In this document: piece after piece, positions 41,565 through 49,808 of the stretch
Layout: the number at the start of each line of letters is the position of its first letter
How positions within the stretch are numbered: position 1 is the first letter of the stretch
Origin: an uncultured Clostridia bacterium
GTDB lineage: Bacteria; Bacillota; Clostridia; Christensenellales; Aristaeellaceae
Length of the DNA stretch: 64,000 bases
NCBI GenBank assembly: GCA_934632155.1
Contig: CAKTXZ010000006.1
Span: 74,136-138,135, forward strand
Direction: 5' to 3'
Made by a program: the position numbers and the translations under genes
Notes under the pieces: model-generated
The model's database searches: none
What the model saw: the letters and a program-made list of their open reading frames with translations, nothing else
Told to the model about the DNA's origin: nothing

Positions 41565-42404
41565 ATGAGCGAATCGCGTTCCCCGGCGGAGATCATCGCC
41601 TCCCGCAGCGTACAGCGGGATTTTCGCAAGCCGATCTGGCGCCGGTTTATTGCGTCCGTCAAGAACTACGGCCTGATCGCCCCGGGAGATCACATTGCCG
41701 TGTGCGTTTCCGGCGGCAAGGACTCCCTGCTGCTGGCGGTATGCATGCGCGAGCTGAGCCGCTACAGCGACGTGCCCTTTACCGTTTCCTATCTTTCGAT
41801 GGATCCGGGCTACACGCCCGAAAACCGCGCGCTGATGATCGGGAACGCGCAGAGGCTGGGGTTTGACCCGCATGTTTTCGATTCGCCCATCTTTGCGGCG
41901 GTGGACAGCGTGGAGCGCGGCTTTTGCCACATCTGCGCCTCCATGCGGCGGGGGTATCTGTACAAAGAGGCGCAAAGGCTTGGCTGCAACAAGATTGCGC
42001 TGGGGCATCATCTGGACGACGCAGTGGAAACGGTTTTGCTCAGCTTGCTCTACGGCGGCGAATACAAGACCATGATGCCGCGCCTGAAAAGCAAAAATTT
42101 CCCCGGCATGTCGCTGATTCGCCCGCTGTATCTTGTCCGCGAACGCGACGTCGTCGCATGGCGGGACTTCATGGGGCTGGAAACGCTGCGCTGCGCCTGC
42201 CGCGTCACGCAAAGCGAGGAGGGCGGCAAGCGGAAATACGTCAAAAACCTTTTAGCGACGCTGGAACGCGAAACGCCCGCCGTAATCGGCAATATTTTTC
42301 ATAGTCTGGAGCATGTCAACCTGCAAACGGTTTTGGGCTATCAGCTGCGCAGCGACGCGCCGCTTTGCCGCGTAATGGAAAGCGAGGAGAGCGAGGAACC
42401 GTAA
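41565..42404 (+). CDS. TtcA-like tRNA 2-thiolation PP-loop ATPase
   Basis: A 279-residue cytosolic protein of the TtcA/TusE-independent tRNA thiolation family. The PP-loop is VSGGKDSLLLA. A CxxC pair (CHICASMRRG), GHHLDDAVETVLLSLLYGG, and a later C-A-C-R motif provide the cysteines expected to bind the Fe-S cluster. It probably makes 2-thiocytidine in tRNA. The ATG 41565 is the first methionine that fits a ribosome site (GGAG, 10 bases); longer frames would include the structured leader. It is followed by two terminators. Confidence 0.85.
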   Translation: MSESRSPAEIIASRSVQRDFRKPIWRRFIASVKNYGLIAPGDHIAVCVSGGKDSLLLAVCMRELSRYSDVPFTVSYLSMDPGYTPENRALMIGNAQRLGFDPHVFDSPIFAAVDSVERGFCHICASMRRGYLYKEAQRLGCNKIALGHHLDDAVETVLLSLLYGGEYKTMMPRLKSKNFPGMSLIRPLYLVRERDVVAWRDFMGLETLRCACRVTQSEEGGKRKYVKNLLATLERETPAVIGNIFHSLEHVNLQTVLGYQLRSDAPLCRVMESEESEEP

Positions 42405-42490
42405 CTCCTTTTTCCGGTTCCCCAAAACAGCCGCCAGCGCCCGTCAGGGCGCCGCCGCCCGTAAGCGTTCCGAATGCGCAGCCAACCAAA

Positions 42491-42532
42491 ACAAAGGCCC
42501 CGAAACGCAACATGGCGAATCGGGGCTTTTGT
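42491..42532. terminator. Bidirectional terminator between ttcA-like and the 42598 gene
   Basis: Thirteen-base arms 42491-42503 and 42520-42532 (ACAAAGGCCCCGA with one wobble), T-rich after the hairpin on either strand. Confidence 0.75.
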
Positions 42533-42543
42533 TATCGAGAACC

Positions 42544-42563
42544 AGCCGATTATCGGCTTTTTT
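42544..42563 (+). terminator. Second terminator after the ttcA-like gene
   Basis: AGCCGA/TCGGCT around TTA, followed by five further T (42559-42563). Confidence 0.75.
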
Positions 42564-42597
42564 AGCACAGCCATTTTCCTGAAGGGCGGCGTTCGGG

Positions 42598-43275
42598 TTA
42601 ATCAATCCACGCTTCCTTCTCCCCGCGTCCGGCCTGAAGCAATGCGTTAAAGAAGGGAATCACGTTTTCGTCGTTCATATTGTTGACCATCACAACGGCA
42701 TAGAGCCCGCGATTATCAATCTGCATTCCCTTCATGAAGCCGTAGAAGCTGTCCAGCGGAATACCATAAAGATGCGTTGCCGGCTCGGCGCGTTCCTCAT
42801 CCTCATCCGGCCTCAGCGTGATATAGCCCTTGGAAAGATCGACGTCGGATACGTCGAGCGTTCCGTCGGCAACCAGCGCCTCCAGCGGCAGGAAAGCCTC
42901 GCCGGCCGCGAAGGACTTGAAATACTGCTCGTTCAGGAAATAGATATCGCCCTCCCCCGCGGCAATATAGGCGTAAAGCTGCATATAGCTGGTATATTCG
43001 TCGATCACCGTCAGCGCGACGGAGGATACCTCTTCCATCTCGGGCGTTACCTCATGCCAGATCGGCGCGAGGAACGCATCGATCGTATCGCTGGAGGCGG
43101 TGTTCGCCTGCACATAAACGTCAATGCGCTTATCCTGCGGCGAACGCGGCTCCGTCATGTCAAAGACAATGCTCCAGCCTGCAATCGCCAGCACCAGCAC
43201 CAGCGCATATTTCCACAGGCCATAATTCAAATGATTGCGAAGCCTGTCCTTGTTTATGGGCGTTGCAATATGCAT
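42598..43275 (-). CDS. Membrane-anchored protein of unknown function, binding-protein-like
   Basis: A 225-residue protein with a short cytoplasmic N-terminus, one membrane helix (about 21-40) and an extracytoplasmic part. ALTVIDEYTSYMQLYAYIAAGEGDIYFLNEQYFKSFAAGEAFLPLEAL reads like the ligand lobe of an extracellular solute-binding protein, but half length, with a helix anchor in place of a lipobox. I do not recognise the family. ATG 43275 has AAGGAG 6 bases upstream. It is 50 bases after lysS on the same strand, so it may be the last gene of the GDPD-greA-lysS unit. Confidence 0.7.
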   Translation of the reverse strand: MHIATPINKDRLRNHLNYGLWKYALVLVLAIAGWSIVFDMTEPRSPQDKRIDVYVQANTASSDTIDAFLAPIWHEVTPEMEEVSSVALTVIDEYTSYMQLYAYIAAGEGDIYFLNEQYFKSFAAGEAFLPLEALVADGTLDVSDVDLSKGYITLRPDEDEERAEPATHLYGIPLDSFYGFMKGMQIDNRGLYAVVMVNNMNDENVIPFFNALLQAGRGEKEAWID

Positions 43276-43325
43276 ACAATACTCCTTCGTCGCGGGATAC
43301 GTTGAGACATTCAGCGCAGGGGTTC

Positions 43326-44807
43326 TTACTTGGCGGGCTTCATCGTCGGGAACAAGAGCACGTCGCGGATGGAGGCCGCGCCGGTCAGCAGCATCACCAG
43401 CCGGTCCACGCCCACGCCCAGACCGCCGGTAGGCGGCATGCCGATCTCCAACGCGTTGAGGAAATCCTCATCCACGCCGCAGGCTTCCTCGTCGCCCTGC
43501 GCCTTGAGCGCCGCCTGCGCCTCAAAGCGCTGACGCTGATCGATCGGGTCGTTAAGCTCCGAGAAGGCGTTGCCATGCTCGCGCCCCAGAATGAAAACCT
43601 CAAAGCGTTCCGTATAGGCGGGATTTTCCGGCATTTTCTTGGCCAGCGGCGAAATTTCAACCGGATGGCCATAGATGAAGGTGGGCTGAACCAGATGCTC
43701 CTCGACGTATTCGTCAAAGAACAGGTTGAGGATATCGCCCTTTTGATGGCGCGGCTCATAGTGGATATGACGCTCATCCGCCGCGCGGCGCGCCTCCTCC
43801 AACGTTTCCATCGCGTCAAAATCCACGCCGGAATACTGCTTGACCGCCTCGGCCATGGACAGACGCGCAAAGGGCTTTTCCAGATCGATGGTCACATCGC
43901 CGTACTGCACGATCGCGCTGCCGTTGACCTGCCGCGCCACATAGCGGAACATGTCCTCGGTAATATCCATCATGCCGTGAAAATCAGTAAAGGCCTGATA
44001 CAGCTCCAGCATGGTAAATTCAGGGTTATGCTTGGTGTCCATGCCCTCGTTGCGGAAAACGCGGCCAACCTCATACACGCGGTCAAAGCCGCCCACGATC
44101 AGACGCTTGAGATGCAGCTCCAGCGCGATGCGCAGATACATATCGATATCCAGCGTGTTATGATGCGTGATAAAGGGGCGCGCCGACGCGCCGCCCGCCT
44201 GCGTATGCAGCACAGGCGTTTCAACCTCCAGAAAACCGCGGCTGTCCAGAAAGGTACGAATGGCGGTGATAATCTGGCTGCGCTTGCGGAATACGTCGCG
44301 CACCTCGGGATTTACCACCATGTCCAGATAGCGCTGGCGATAGCGCAGGTCGGTGTCCGTCAGGCCATGGAACTTTTCAGGAAGCGGCTTTAAGCACTTG
44401 GCCAGCAGCGTCAGCTCCTGCGCATGAACCGAAACCTCGCCCGTCTTGGTCTTAAAGACAAAGCCCCGGACAAACACCACGTCGCCGATATCCATATCCT
44501 TAAAGGCGGCGTAGGTCTCCTCGCCCACATCGTCCCTGCGGACATAAAATTGAATTTCCCCATCGCTGTCCAGCAGATGCGCGAAGGAGGCCTTGCCCAT
44601 CACGCGGCGGCTCATCATCCGCCCCGCCAGCGAAACCGTCTGCCCCTCCAGCGCGTCATAATTGCAAAGCACATGCGCGGATTTCTCCGTCACGTCGCAC
44701 TTGGTCAGCAGATAGGGATCATGCCCGGCCTCGCGCAGCGCGGCCAGCTTCGCGCGGCGAATCTGTTCCTGTTCGGAAAAGGAAGGGGTCTGTTGCTCCT
44801 GCGGCAT
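43326..44807 (-). CDS. lysS: Lysyl-tRNA synthetase, class II
   Basis: A 493-residue enzyme that charges tRNA(Lys). The N-terminal OB fold (SLAGRMMSRRVMGKASFAHL) is followed by the class II core: motif 2 FRNEGMDTKHNPEFTMLE, with the motif 3 part GGLGVGVDRLVMLLTGAASIRDVLLFP at the end. Length and motifs are normal. Its ATG is 34 bases after greA, the usual greA-lysS order in Firmicutes. Confidence 0.96.
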   Translation of the reverse strand: MPQEQQTPSFSEQEQIRRAKLAALREAGHDPYLLTKCDVTEKSAHVLCNYDALEGQTVSLAGRMMSRRVMGKASFAHLLDSDGEIQFYVRRDDVGEETYAAFKDMDIGDVVFVRGFVFKTKTGEVSVHAQELTLLAKCLKPLPEKFHGLTDTDLRYRQRYLDMVVNPEVRDVFRKRSQIITAIRTFLDSRGFLEVETPVLHTQAGGASARPFITHHNTLDIDMYLRIALELHLKRLIVGGFDRVYEVGRVFRNEGMDTKHNPEFTMLELYQAFTDFHGMMDITEDMFRYVARQVNGSAIVQYGDVTIDLEKPFARLSMAEAVKQYSGVDFDAMETLEEARRAADERHIHYEPRHQKGDILNLFFDEYVEEHLVQPTFIYGHPVEISPLAKKMPENPAYTERFEVFILGREHGNAFSELNDPIDQRQRFEAQAALKAQGDEEACGVDEDFLNALEIGMPPTGGLGVGVDRLVMLLTGAASIRDVLLFPTMKPAK

Positions 44808-44841
44808 CGCTCATAACCTCATTTCGTTGGTAGATTGCCGT

Positions 44842-45333
44842 TCACCGGCGAATTTCGAGGATCTTCAGCTCAAGCTGCCCGTCGGGCGCTTCCACCATCA
44901 CCACGTCGCCCAGATGCTTGCCCAGCAGCGCGGCGCCGATGGGGCATTCGTTGGAGATGCGGTTGTTCATCGGGTCGCTTTCGCGCGCGCCGACGATCGC
45001 GTACTCCTCCTCGTCGCCGTCCTGAACATACGCGACGCGCACCGTAGTGCCCACGTTCACGCGGTCGGTGGATACGTTCTCGTCGTCGATCACGATGGCG
45101 GTACGAATGGCGTTCTCGAGCTCCACAATCTCCGCCTCAAGACGGGACTGCTCGTTCTTCGCCTCGTCGTATTCGGCGTTTTCACTCAAATCGCCAAAGC
45201 CGCGGGCGATGGAAATCTGCTCGGCCACCTCGGCGCGGCGGGTGGTGGTCAGGTACTGCAGCCGTTCCTCCAGCTTTTTCATGCCCTCGACGGAAACGAC
45301 GGTTTTATTACTGTGTTCGTGTACTTCGCTCAT
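44842..45333 (-). CDS. greA: Transcription elongation factor GreA
   Basis: A 163-residue protein. The N-terminal coiled-coil has the tip acidic residues in GFGDLSENAEYDEAKNEQ; the C-terminal FKBP-like domain ends with SPIG-type GAALLGKHLGDVV. It rescues backtracked RNA polymerase. It lies 6 bases after the glycerophosphodiesterase gene and is co-transcribed with it and lysS. Confidence 0.96.
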   Translation of the reverse strand: MSEVHEHSNKTVVSVEGMKKLEERLQYLTTTRRAEVAEQISIARGFGDLSENAEYDEAKNEQSRLEAEIVELENAIRTAIVIDDENVSTDRVNVGTTVRVAYVQDGDEEEYAIVGARESDPMNNRISNECPIGAALLGKHLGDVVMVEAPDGQLELKILEIRR

Positions 45334-45339
45334 GGTTGA

Positions 45340-46185
45340 TTACTCCTTTTCTGTTTCAGGCTTGGGAAGGAATCCCTCGAAAATCTGCCAGTCGTAGCGG
45401 CTGCGAGCCTCGTCGGATTCCTCCTGAGAACGCACCGTCCACGCGGCCAGAAGCGGCCGAAAGACGCTGCGCACGACACGGAATGAGATATTGGCGTCCG
45501 TTTTGCAGTTATAGGCGATAAAATCGGGCCGGGACAGCACGTTGCAAAGCAAATGCGCCAGCGCAAAGCCCTCTGCGCCGCCGTACCTTCCCTTCTCGAT
45601 TTTGCCGTCAAAAGCTAATTGCCCGCGAAAAACGCACGGCGCATGGCGGCGATACCACCGCAGCAGCAGCGGATGAAAGGATTCGACGCAGTACGCGCCG
45701 TGATAGTCCCCCATCCGCGCGTGAAGCGCGGCGGCCAGCGCGACGCACGTGCGCCTTTCTTCCTTCATCTCGATCACCAACGGCACGCGCCCGGCGATTT
45801 GCGAAAGCGCTTCCGCCAGCGTAGGAATCGTTTCCCGCGTGCCGGCAAGGCGCATCCGGCGCAGCTGAGCCAGCGTCGCGTCGCGCACGGCGATTTTTTC
45901 GCCGCACATACGTTCAAGCGTCGCGTCGTGGAAAACAACGATTTCGCCGTCCCGCGTCAGTCGCACATCCAGCTCGACGCCGACGCCCGCGCGGGCCGCC
46001 CGCTCGAAGGCCGGAAGGCTGTTCTCGGGAATCAGAATGTTGTCGTGCAGCCCGCGGTGCGCGTAGAGCGAACCCATGCCGCGCGGCGGACGAAGCTTTC
46101 TGTGCAGCACATTGGGCGCAATGAGCAGCCCGTACAGCGCCGCCCCCAAAACCGTTGCACACACGATGCCCGTCAGAAGCTGCAT
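45340..46185 (-). CDS. Glycerophosphodiester phosphodiesterase, membrane-anchored
   Basis: A 281-residue protein with an N-terminal helix and a GDPD barrel. Motifs are YAHRGLHDNILIPENSLPAFERAA (the HR and EN pairs), VELDVRLTRDGEIVVFHDATLER and a later ESFHPLLLRW. It splits glycerophosphodiesters into glycerol-3-phosphate and an alcohol. ATG 46185 has GGAG 8 bases upstream and a strong promoter at 46241-46269. It is the first gene of the unit with greA and lysS. Confidence 0.92.
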   Translation of the reverse strand: MQLLTGIVCATVLGAALYGLLIAPNVLHRKLRPPRGMGSLYAHRGLHDNILIPENSLPAFERAARAGVGVELDVRLTRDGEIVVFHDATLERMCGEKIAVRDATLAQLRRMRLAGTRETIPTLAEALSQIAGRVPLVIEMKEERRTCVALAAALHARMGDYHGAYCVESFHPLLLRWYRRHAPCVFRGQLAFDGKIEKGRYGGAEGFALAHLLCNVLSRPDFIAYNCKTDANISFRVVRSVFRPLLAAWTVRSQEESDEARSRYDWQIFEGFLPKPETEKE

Positions 46186-46240
46186 TGCTCACACTCCCAG
46201 CATGGACGGTCGCCGCGCACAGCGGGCGGCGATGTATCCT

Positions 46241-46269
46241 ATTATACCCCATAAATTGCCGAAATGCAA
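46241..46269 (-). promoter_or_regulatory. Promoter of the GDPD-greA-lysS unit
   Basis: Minus strand TTGCAT (46264-46269), 17-base spacer, perfect TATAAT (46241-46246). Confidence 0.8.
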
Positions 46270-46327
46270 CGGGCGAGGCGCAGGTTTTATGTCGCGATTG
46301 TGGCGTTTTCGTGGCGTTTTGCCGCTT

Positions 46328-46969
46328 TCAGCGCCCCTGCTTAAGGCGCCGAAGCAGCCGCCGAACGTCCATCCGCAATTGAAGCAGCGCCTGCGGCCCG
46401 AAAAAGAGCAAAAACGGAAGCACCGAAAGCAGCACGGAGGCCCGCGCCGCCCACGACGCGAAAATGAACTGATAGATAAGCAGGGCCCCGGCAAAAATGC
46501 CGAACCATTTCGCCCGAACCGGCAAAACAAAAAACAGCATGAACCGTTCCTCCGGATACAGCACGGCAAAGGCCAGCAGAAGGCTGATGTTCAGGTATGT
46601 ATTGGTCGCGTAGCCCGTCAGCATGCCCGCCGCAATATTGCCCAGCACGCCAATAAAATAGTAGATGTTAAACCGTGCGCCGCCCCAGCTGTTTTCCAGA
46701 CTCGTCCCGATAAAGTAATCGAAATACAGGTTCAGCAGGATAAAGAGCATATCGCCCGTCGGCGGAAGAAAAACGAAGGTAACCAGCCGCCATACTTCGC
46801 CGTTCAGAATTCTGTCGCGGTCAAAATAAAGCAGCCCGCTCGCGCTGCGCGCCAAGGGCAGATAATTCAGAATAAACACGCCCAGCATGCCGAAGCAAAG
46901 GTATTGCATCAAATGCGGAATGTAATGCCGCCCCAGCCGGCGTTCCAGCCGATTAAGCATTTTTTCCAT
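46328..46969 (-). CDS. Rhomboid-like membrane protein without recognisable catalytic dyad
   Basis: A 213-residue protein with about six membrane helices. The start (LNRLERRLGRHYIPHLMQYLCF), EVWRLVTFVFLPPTGDMLF and ENSWGGARFNIYYFIGVL segments are those of rhomboid-like proteins of Clostridia. The GxSG serine motif and the partner histidine of active rhomboid proteases are not visible, so it may be a pseudoprotease. ATG 46969 is chosen since the promoter (47006-47035) lies just before it; an ATG at 47035 would precede transcription. Single-gene unit. Confidence 0.75.
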   Translation of the reverse strand: MEKMLNRLERRLGRHYIPHLMQYLCFGMLGVFILNYLPLARSASGLLYFDRDRILNGEVWRLVTFVFLPPTGDMLFILLNLYFDYFIGTSLENSWGGARFNIYYFIGVLGNIAAGMLTGYATNTYLNISLLLAFAVLYPEERFMLFFVLPVRAKWFGIFAGALLIYQFIFASWAARASVLLSVLPFLLFFGPQALLQLRMDVRRLLRRLKQGR

Positions 46970-47005
46970 AATGCCGCCCGCCTCCCGTTTTAACGTTTCC
47001 TGCGT

Positions 47006-47035
47006 ATTATAAGCGCACTGCACGCCTCCCGTCAA
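47006..47035 (-). promoter_or_regulatory. Promoter of the rhomboid-like gene
   Basis: Minus strand TTGACG (47030-47035), 18-base spacer, perfect TATAAT (47006-47011). Confidence 0.8.
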
Positions 47036-47106
47036 GCACGGGCTTTCCGCGGGTCGCGCGCAAAAACATCCTTTTTACGTTTTCGCGCTTTCAAAGCAGG
47101 ATTTTT

Positions 47107-47135
47107 TTGATTCGCGTTGTACTAATACATTCAAT
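47107..47135 (+). promoter_or_regulatory. Possible promoter of the apbE-rnf operon
   Basis: TTGATT (47107-47112), 17-base spacer, TTCAAT (47130-47135), about 65 bases before apbE. Weak match, but no better candidate is visible in the gap. Confidence 0.4.
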
Positions 47136-47200
47136 ATGTCAATTCAGCGCAGCGTTGGCGGCGATCGCTCTGCCGTCGGGCGGAAAGGCCTTTTGTACCA

Positions 47201-48247
47201 ATGAAGCGTTTGTTTTGTGTAATCTGCGTATGGATTCTGGCGGCTGCGCCCGCCTCAAACCGCGCAGTCGGCGGTCGTTTTTCCAAAACCGTGTGGGGAT
47301 TGTTCGACACCTTCGTGACCCTGACCGGCTACTGCGAAAGTCAGGCCGCCTTCAACGAAACGGCCGACGGCCTGACGGCGCTGCTGCAAACGTACGATCG
47401 CCTGCTGGACGGCTATACGGAATACCCCGATACGCACAATGTATGGTATCTCAACCGCCACGCGGCGCAGTCTCCAGTTCGGGTGGACGCGCAATTATTC
47501 GACCTGATCGACTGGTGTCTCAACCAAACGAGCGCTTACCCGCAAAAGGTCAACATCGCCATGGGCGCGGCGCTTTCGATCTGGCACGATTGCCGAGAGG
47601 CGGCGAACGCGGACGCCGAAGCCGCTTCTCTGCCAGACGCGGAGGCCCTGCAAAGAGCGGCGGCGCATATCGACCCAGCCTGCGTGCGGCTGGATCGCGA
47701 AAAGCAAACGGTGTTCTTCTCCGATCCCGCGCTGCGGCTGGATCTGGGCGCGGTCGCCAAGGGCTATGTGGCCGACCGGGCGCGGGACTATTTGGCTGAA
47801 AAAATGCCCTCGTTTCTACTCAGCCTTGGCGGCAACGTGATTGCCGGCGACGCGCCGCGCGACGGGCGCGGCAGCTGGCGCGTCGCAGTGCAGCGCCCGG
47901 ACGACGAGGCAAGCGTGCTGGACGTGCTTTCCGTCTCTCATACCGCCGTCGTCACCAGCGGCGATTACCAGCGCTATTTCACCGTCGACGGCGTGCGCTA
48001 CGCGCACATCATCGACCCGGACACGCTTTATCCGCCCGCCTTCGCGCGAGCCGTTACGGTCATTTGCGCGGACGCGCTGACGGCCGATTACCTGTCCACC
48101 ACGCTTTTCCTGCTGCCCGTTGAGGAGGGGCTGGCGCTGGTTAACGCGCTGCCCGGCGTTGAGGCGTTATGGGTGCTGCCGGACGGCGATGTGCGCATGA
48201 CGCCCGGCTGCGCCGCCGCGGCGCGTTCACAGGAGGGCACCCTATGA
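47201..48247 (+). CDS. apbE: FAD:protein FMN transferase ApbE
   Basis: A 348-residue exported or membrane-attached enzyme (N-terminal signal-like helix) that links FMN covalently to Thr in target proteins. Family motifs are FDTFVTLTGY, the RLDLGAVAKGYVADRA block, SLGGNVIAGD, AVVTSGDYQRYFTVDGVRYAHIIDP with the metal-binding Asp, and TADYLSTTLFLL. It lies directly before the Rnf genes, two of whose products (RnfG and RnfD) carry ApbE target motifs, so the partner is clear. Its stop overlaps the next start by ATGA. Confidence 0.93.
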   Translation: MKRLFCVICVWILAAAPASNRAVGGRFSKTVWGLFDTFVTLTGYCESQAAFNETADGLTALLQTYDRLLDGYTEYPDTHNVWYLNRHAAQSPVRVDAQLFDLIDWCLNQTSAYPQKVNIAMGAALSIWHDCREAANADAEAASLPDAEALQRAAAHIDPACVRLDREKQTVFFSDPALRLDLGAVAKGYVADRARDYLAEKMPSFLLSLGGNVIAGDAPRDGRGSWRVAVQRPDDEASVLDVLSVSHTAVVTSGDYQRYFTVDGVRYAHIIDPDTLYPPAFARAVTVICADALTADYLSTTLFLLPVEEGLALVNALPGVEALWVLPDGDVRMTPGCAAAARSQEGTL

Positions 48248-48660
48248 AGAACGTTCGCCTGCTTCGTGGACGCGATCTGGCACTCCTTGCGGCAATATTG
48301 CTTTTCGCGCTCGCCTGCCTGCTTTTCACGCGTCCAATCGCCGCGCGGCAGGGCGCGTCGGCACGGGTGGATATCTATGCAGGCGGCAGCCTGTATGCAA
48401 GCGTACCGCTGGACGGCGAGCGAGAGCTGACCGTCCGGCAGGAGAACGGCGCGGTCAACACGCTGTGCTTTTCCGCCGACGGCTTCTATATGCGCTGCGC
48501 CTCCTGCCCGGACCAGCGCTGCGTGCGGCAGGGCGCGGTCACGCTTGAGAACTACGCCGCCCGTGCGCTGGGAACGCGCGTCATCTGCCTGCCCAATCAG
48601 GTTATCGCGGAGCTGACGCTGCTGAATCAAACGCCCGATCCGGCGCTTCCGGATCTGTAA
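48244..48660 (+). CDS. NusG domain II-containing exported protein
   Basis: A 138-residue protein with one N-terminal membrane helix and a small beta domain (ARVDIYAGGSLYASVPLDGERELTV) ending with a CASCPDQRCVRQG cysteine cluster and VICLPNQVIAEL. This domain (NusG domain II family) is often found between apbE and a Gx transporter in Clostridia. Role unknown. ATG overlaps the apbE stop. The Cys cluster might hold a metal or disulfide. Confidence 0.8.
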   Translation: MKNVRLLRGRDLALLAAILLFALACLLFTRPIAARQGASARVDIYAGGSLYASVPLDGERELTVRQENGAVNTLCFSADGFYMRCASCPDQRCVRQGAVTLENYAARALGTRVICLPNQVIAELTLLNQTPDPALPDL

Positions 48661-48673
48661 AAAGGAGGCTGCG

Positions 48674-49216
48674 GTGCATAAAACGCAAAGGCTGACCCTG
48701 CTGGGCATGCTGGCGGCAGTCGCCACGCTGCTGGGGCTGATCGAGCGGCAGTTTGTGCTGGTGCCCGCCGTGCCCGCCATCCGGCTGGGGCTGGGCAACG
48801 CGGCGCTGCTCGTCGCGCTCTACGCCCTTTCCGCCGGGGACGCATGGCTGCTGGCGCTGCTGAAGGCCGTGATGGGCTGCCTATTATTTTCCGGCTTTCG
48901 GGCGCTCCCCTATGCGCTGTGCGGCGGCGCGGCGGCCATGACGGCCATGACGCTGCTTCGCCGCGCACGCTTTGGCGTTATCGGCGTTAGCGTCGGCGGG
49001 GCGTGCGCCCACGCGCTGGGGCAAACGCTGATTTCCCGGCCGATGCTCGGCTCATGGGCGGCGGCTGCGCAGCTTCCGTGGCTGCTGATCGCCTCGATAA
49101 TGGCCGGCGCGCTGACGGGCGCGGCAGCCGCGCTGACCATCAGCCGCCTGCCTCCGACACGCGGCGAAGCCGCATTTTCCCTTCCAACGCATCAAACAAG
49201 GAGGAATCCCTCATGA
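48674..49216 (+). CDS. Gx transporter family membrane protein
   Basis: A 180-residue membrane protein with five to six helices, like the family once annotated as heptaprenyl diphosphate synthase component I. The IRLGLGNAALLVALYALSAGDAWLLALLKA segment is the family core. Such proteins resemble the S components of ECF vitamin transporters; a flavin or quinone-precursor substrate would fit the neighbouring apbE, but that is inference. The start is GTG 48674 with AAAGGAGG 5 bases upstream. Its stop overlaps rnfG by ATGA. Confidence 0.82.
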   Translation: MHKTQRLTLLGMLAAVATLLGLIERQFVLVPAVPAIRLGLGNAALLVALYALSAGDAWLLALLKAVMGCLLFSGFRALPYALCGGAAAMTAMTLLRRARFGVIGVSVGGACAHALGQTLISRPMLGSWAAAAQLPWLLIASIMAGALTGAAAALTISRLPPTRGEAAFSLPTHQTRRNPS

Positions 49217-49770
49217 ACAGGAAATTCCCGGCATGGGCCGTGCTGCTGCTCATTACGCTGTGCGCCGGGCTGGCGCTTGGCGGCACCTTCGAATTGACGC
49301 GCGACGCCATTGCCGCGCAGCAAACCGCCGCGGCCGAAAACGCGCGGCGCGCCGTGCTGCCGCAGGCCGATACGTTCGAAGCGATTGCGCCGGACGCCGG
49401 TCTGGGGCTGGATTGGTGCTACGCCGGGAAAAAGGACGGCGCGCTCGTGGGGTATGCGGCGCAGATCACCGTGCAGGGCTTCGGCGGCGAAATCGAGGTC
49501 GTCGCGGGCGTGGATACGGCGCAAACAATCCGCGGCGTAACGGTCGGCGGCGGAAGCTTTTCCGAAACGCCGGGGCTTGGCGCAAAGGCGAAGGAGAGCG
49601 CCTTTACGGACGCCTTTATCGGTAAGCAGGCGCAGCTGCGCGTCGTTCGGGCCGGCGAAGCCGCGGACGACGCTTCCATCGACGCCATTACCTCGGCCAC
49701 CATTACCTCCCGGGCGGTTGTCGGCGCGGTCAACGATATCGCGAAGGCCGTCGCTTCTCTGCAGCCCTGA
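49213..49770 (+). CDS. rnfG: Rnf complex subunit RnfG (FMN-binding)
   Basis: A 185-residue membrane-anchored flavoprotein subunit. One N-terminal helix, then the FMN-binding domain ending in D157-A-I-T-S-A-T163, the ApbE flavinylation motif, where Thr163 should carry FMN. GGGSFSETPGLGAK precedes it as usual. Here rnfG is the first Rnf gene, before rnfC, whereas the widespread order is CDGEAB. It overlaps the Gx gene and lies 38 bases before rnfC. Confidence 0.92.
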   Translation: MNRKFPAWAVLLLITLCAGLALGGTFELTRDAIAAQQTAAAENARRAVLPQADTFEAIAPDAGLGLDWCYAGKKDGALVGYAAQITVQGFGGEIEVVAGVDTAQTIRGVTVGGGSFSETPGLGAKAKESAFTDAFIGKQAQLRVVRAGEAADDASIDAITSATITSRAVVGAVNDIAKAVASLQP

Positions 49771-49808
49771 GGGCGGCACGATTCCATCAGAAAACGGAGG
49801 CGCTTGCA

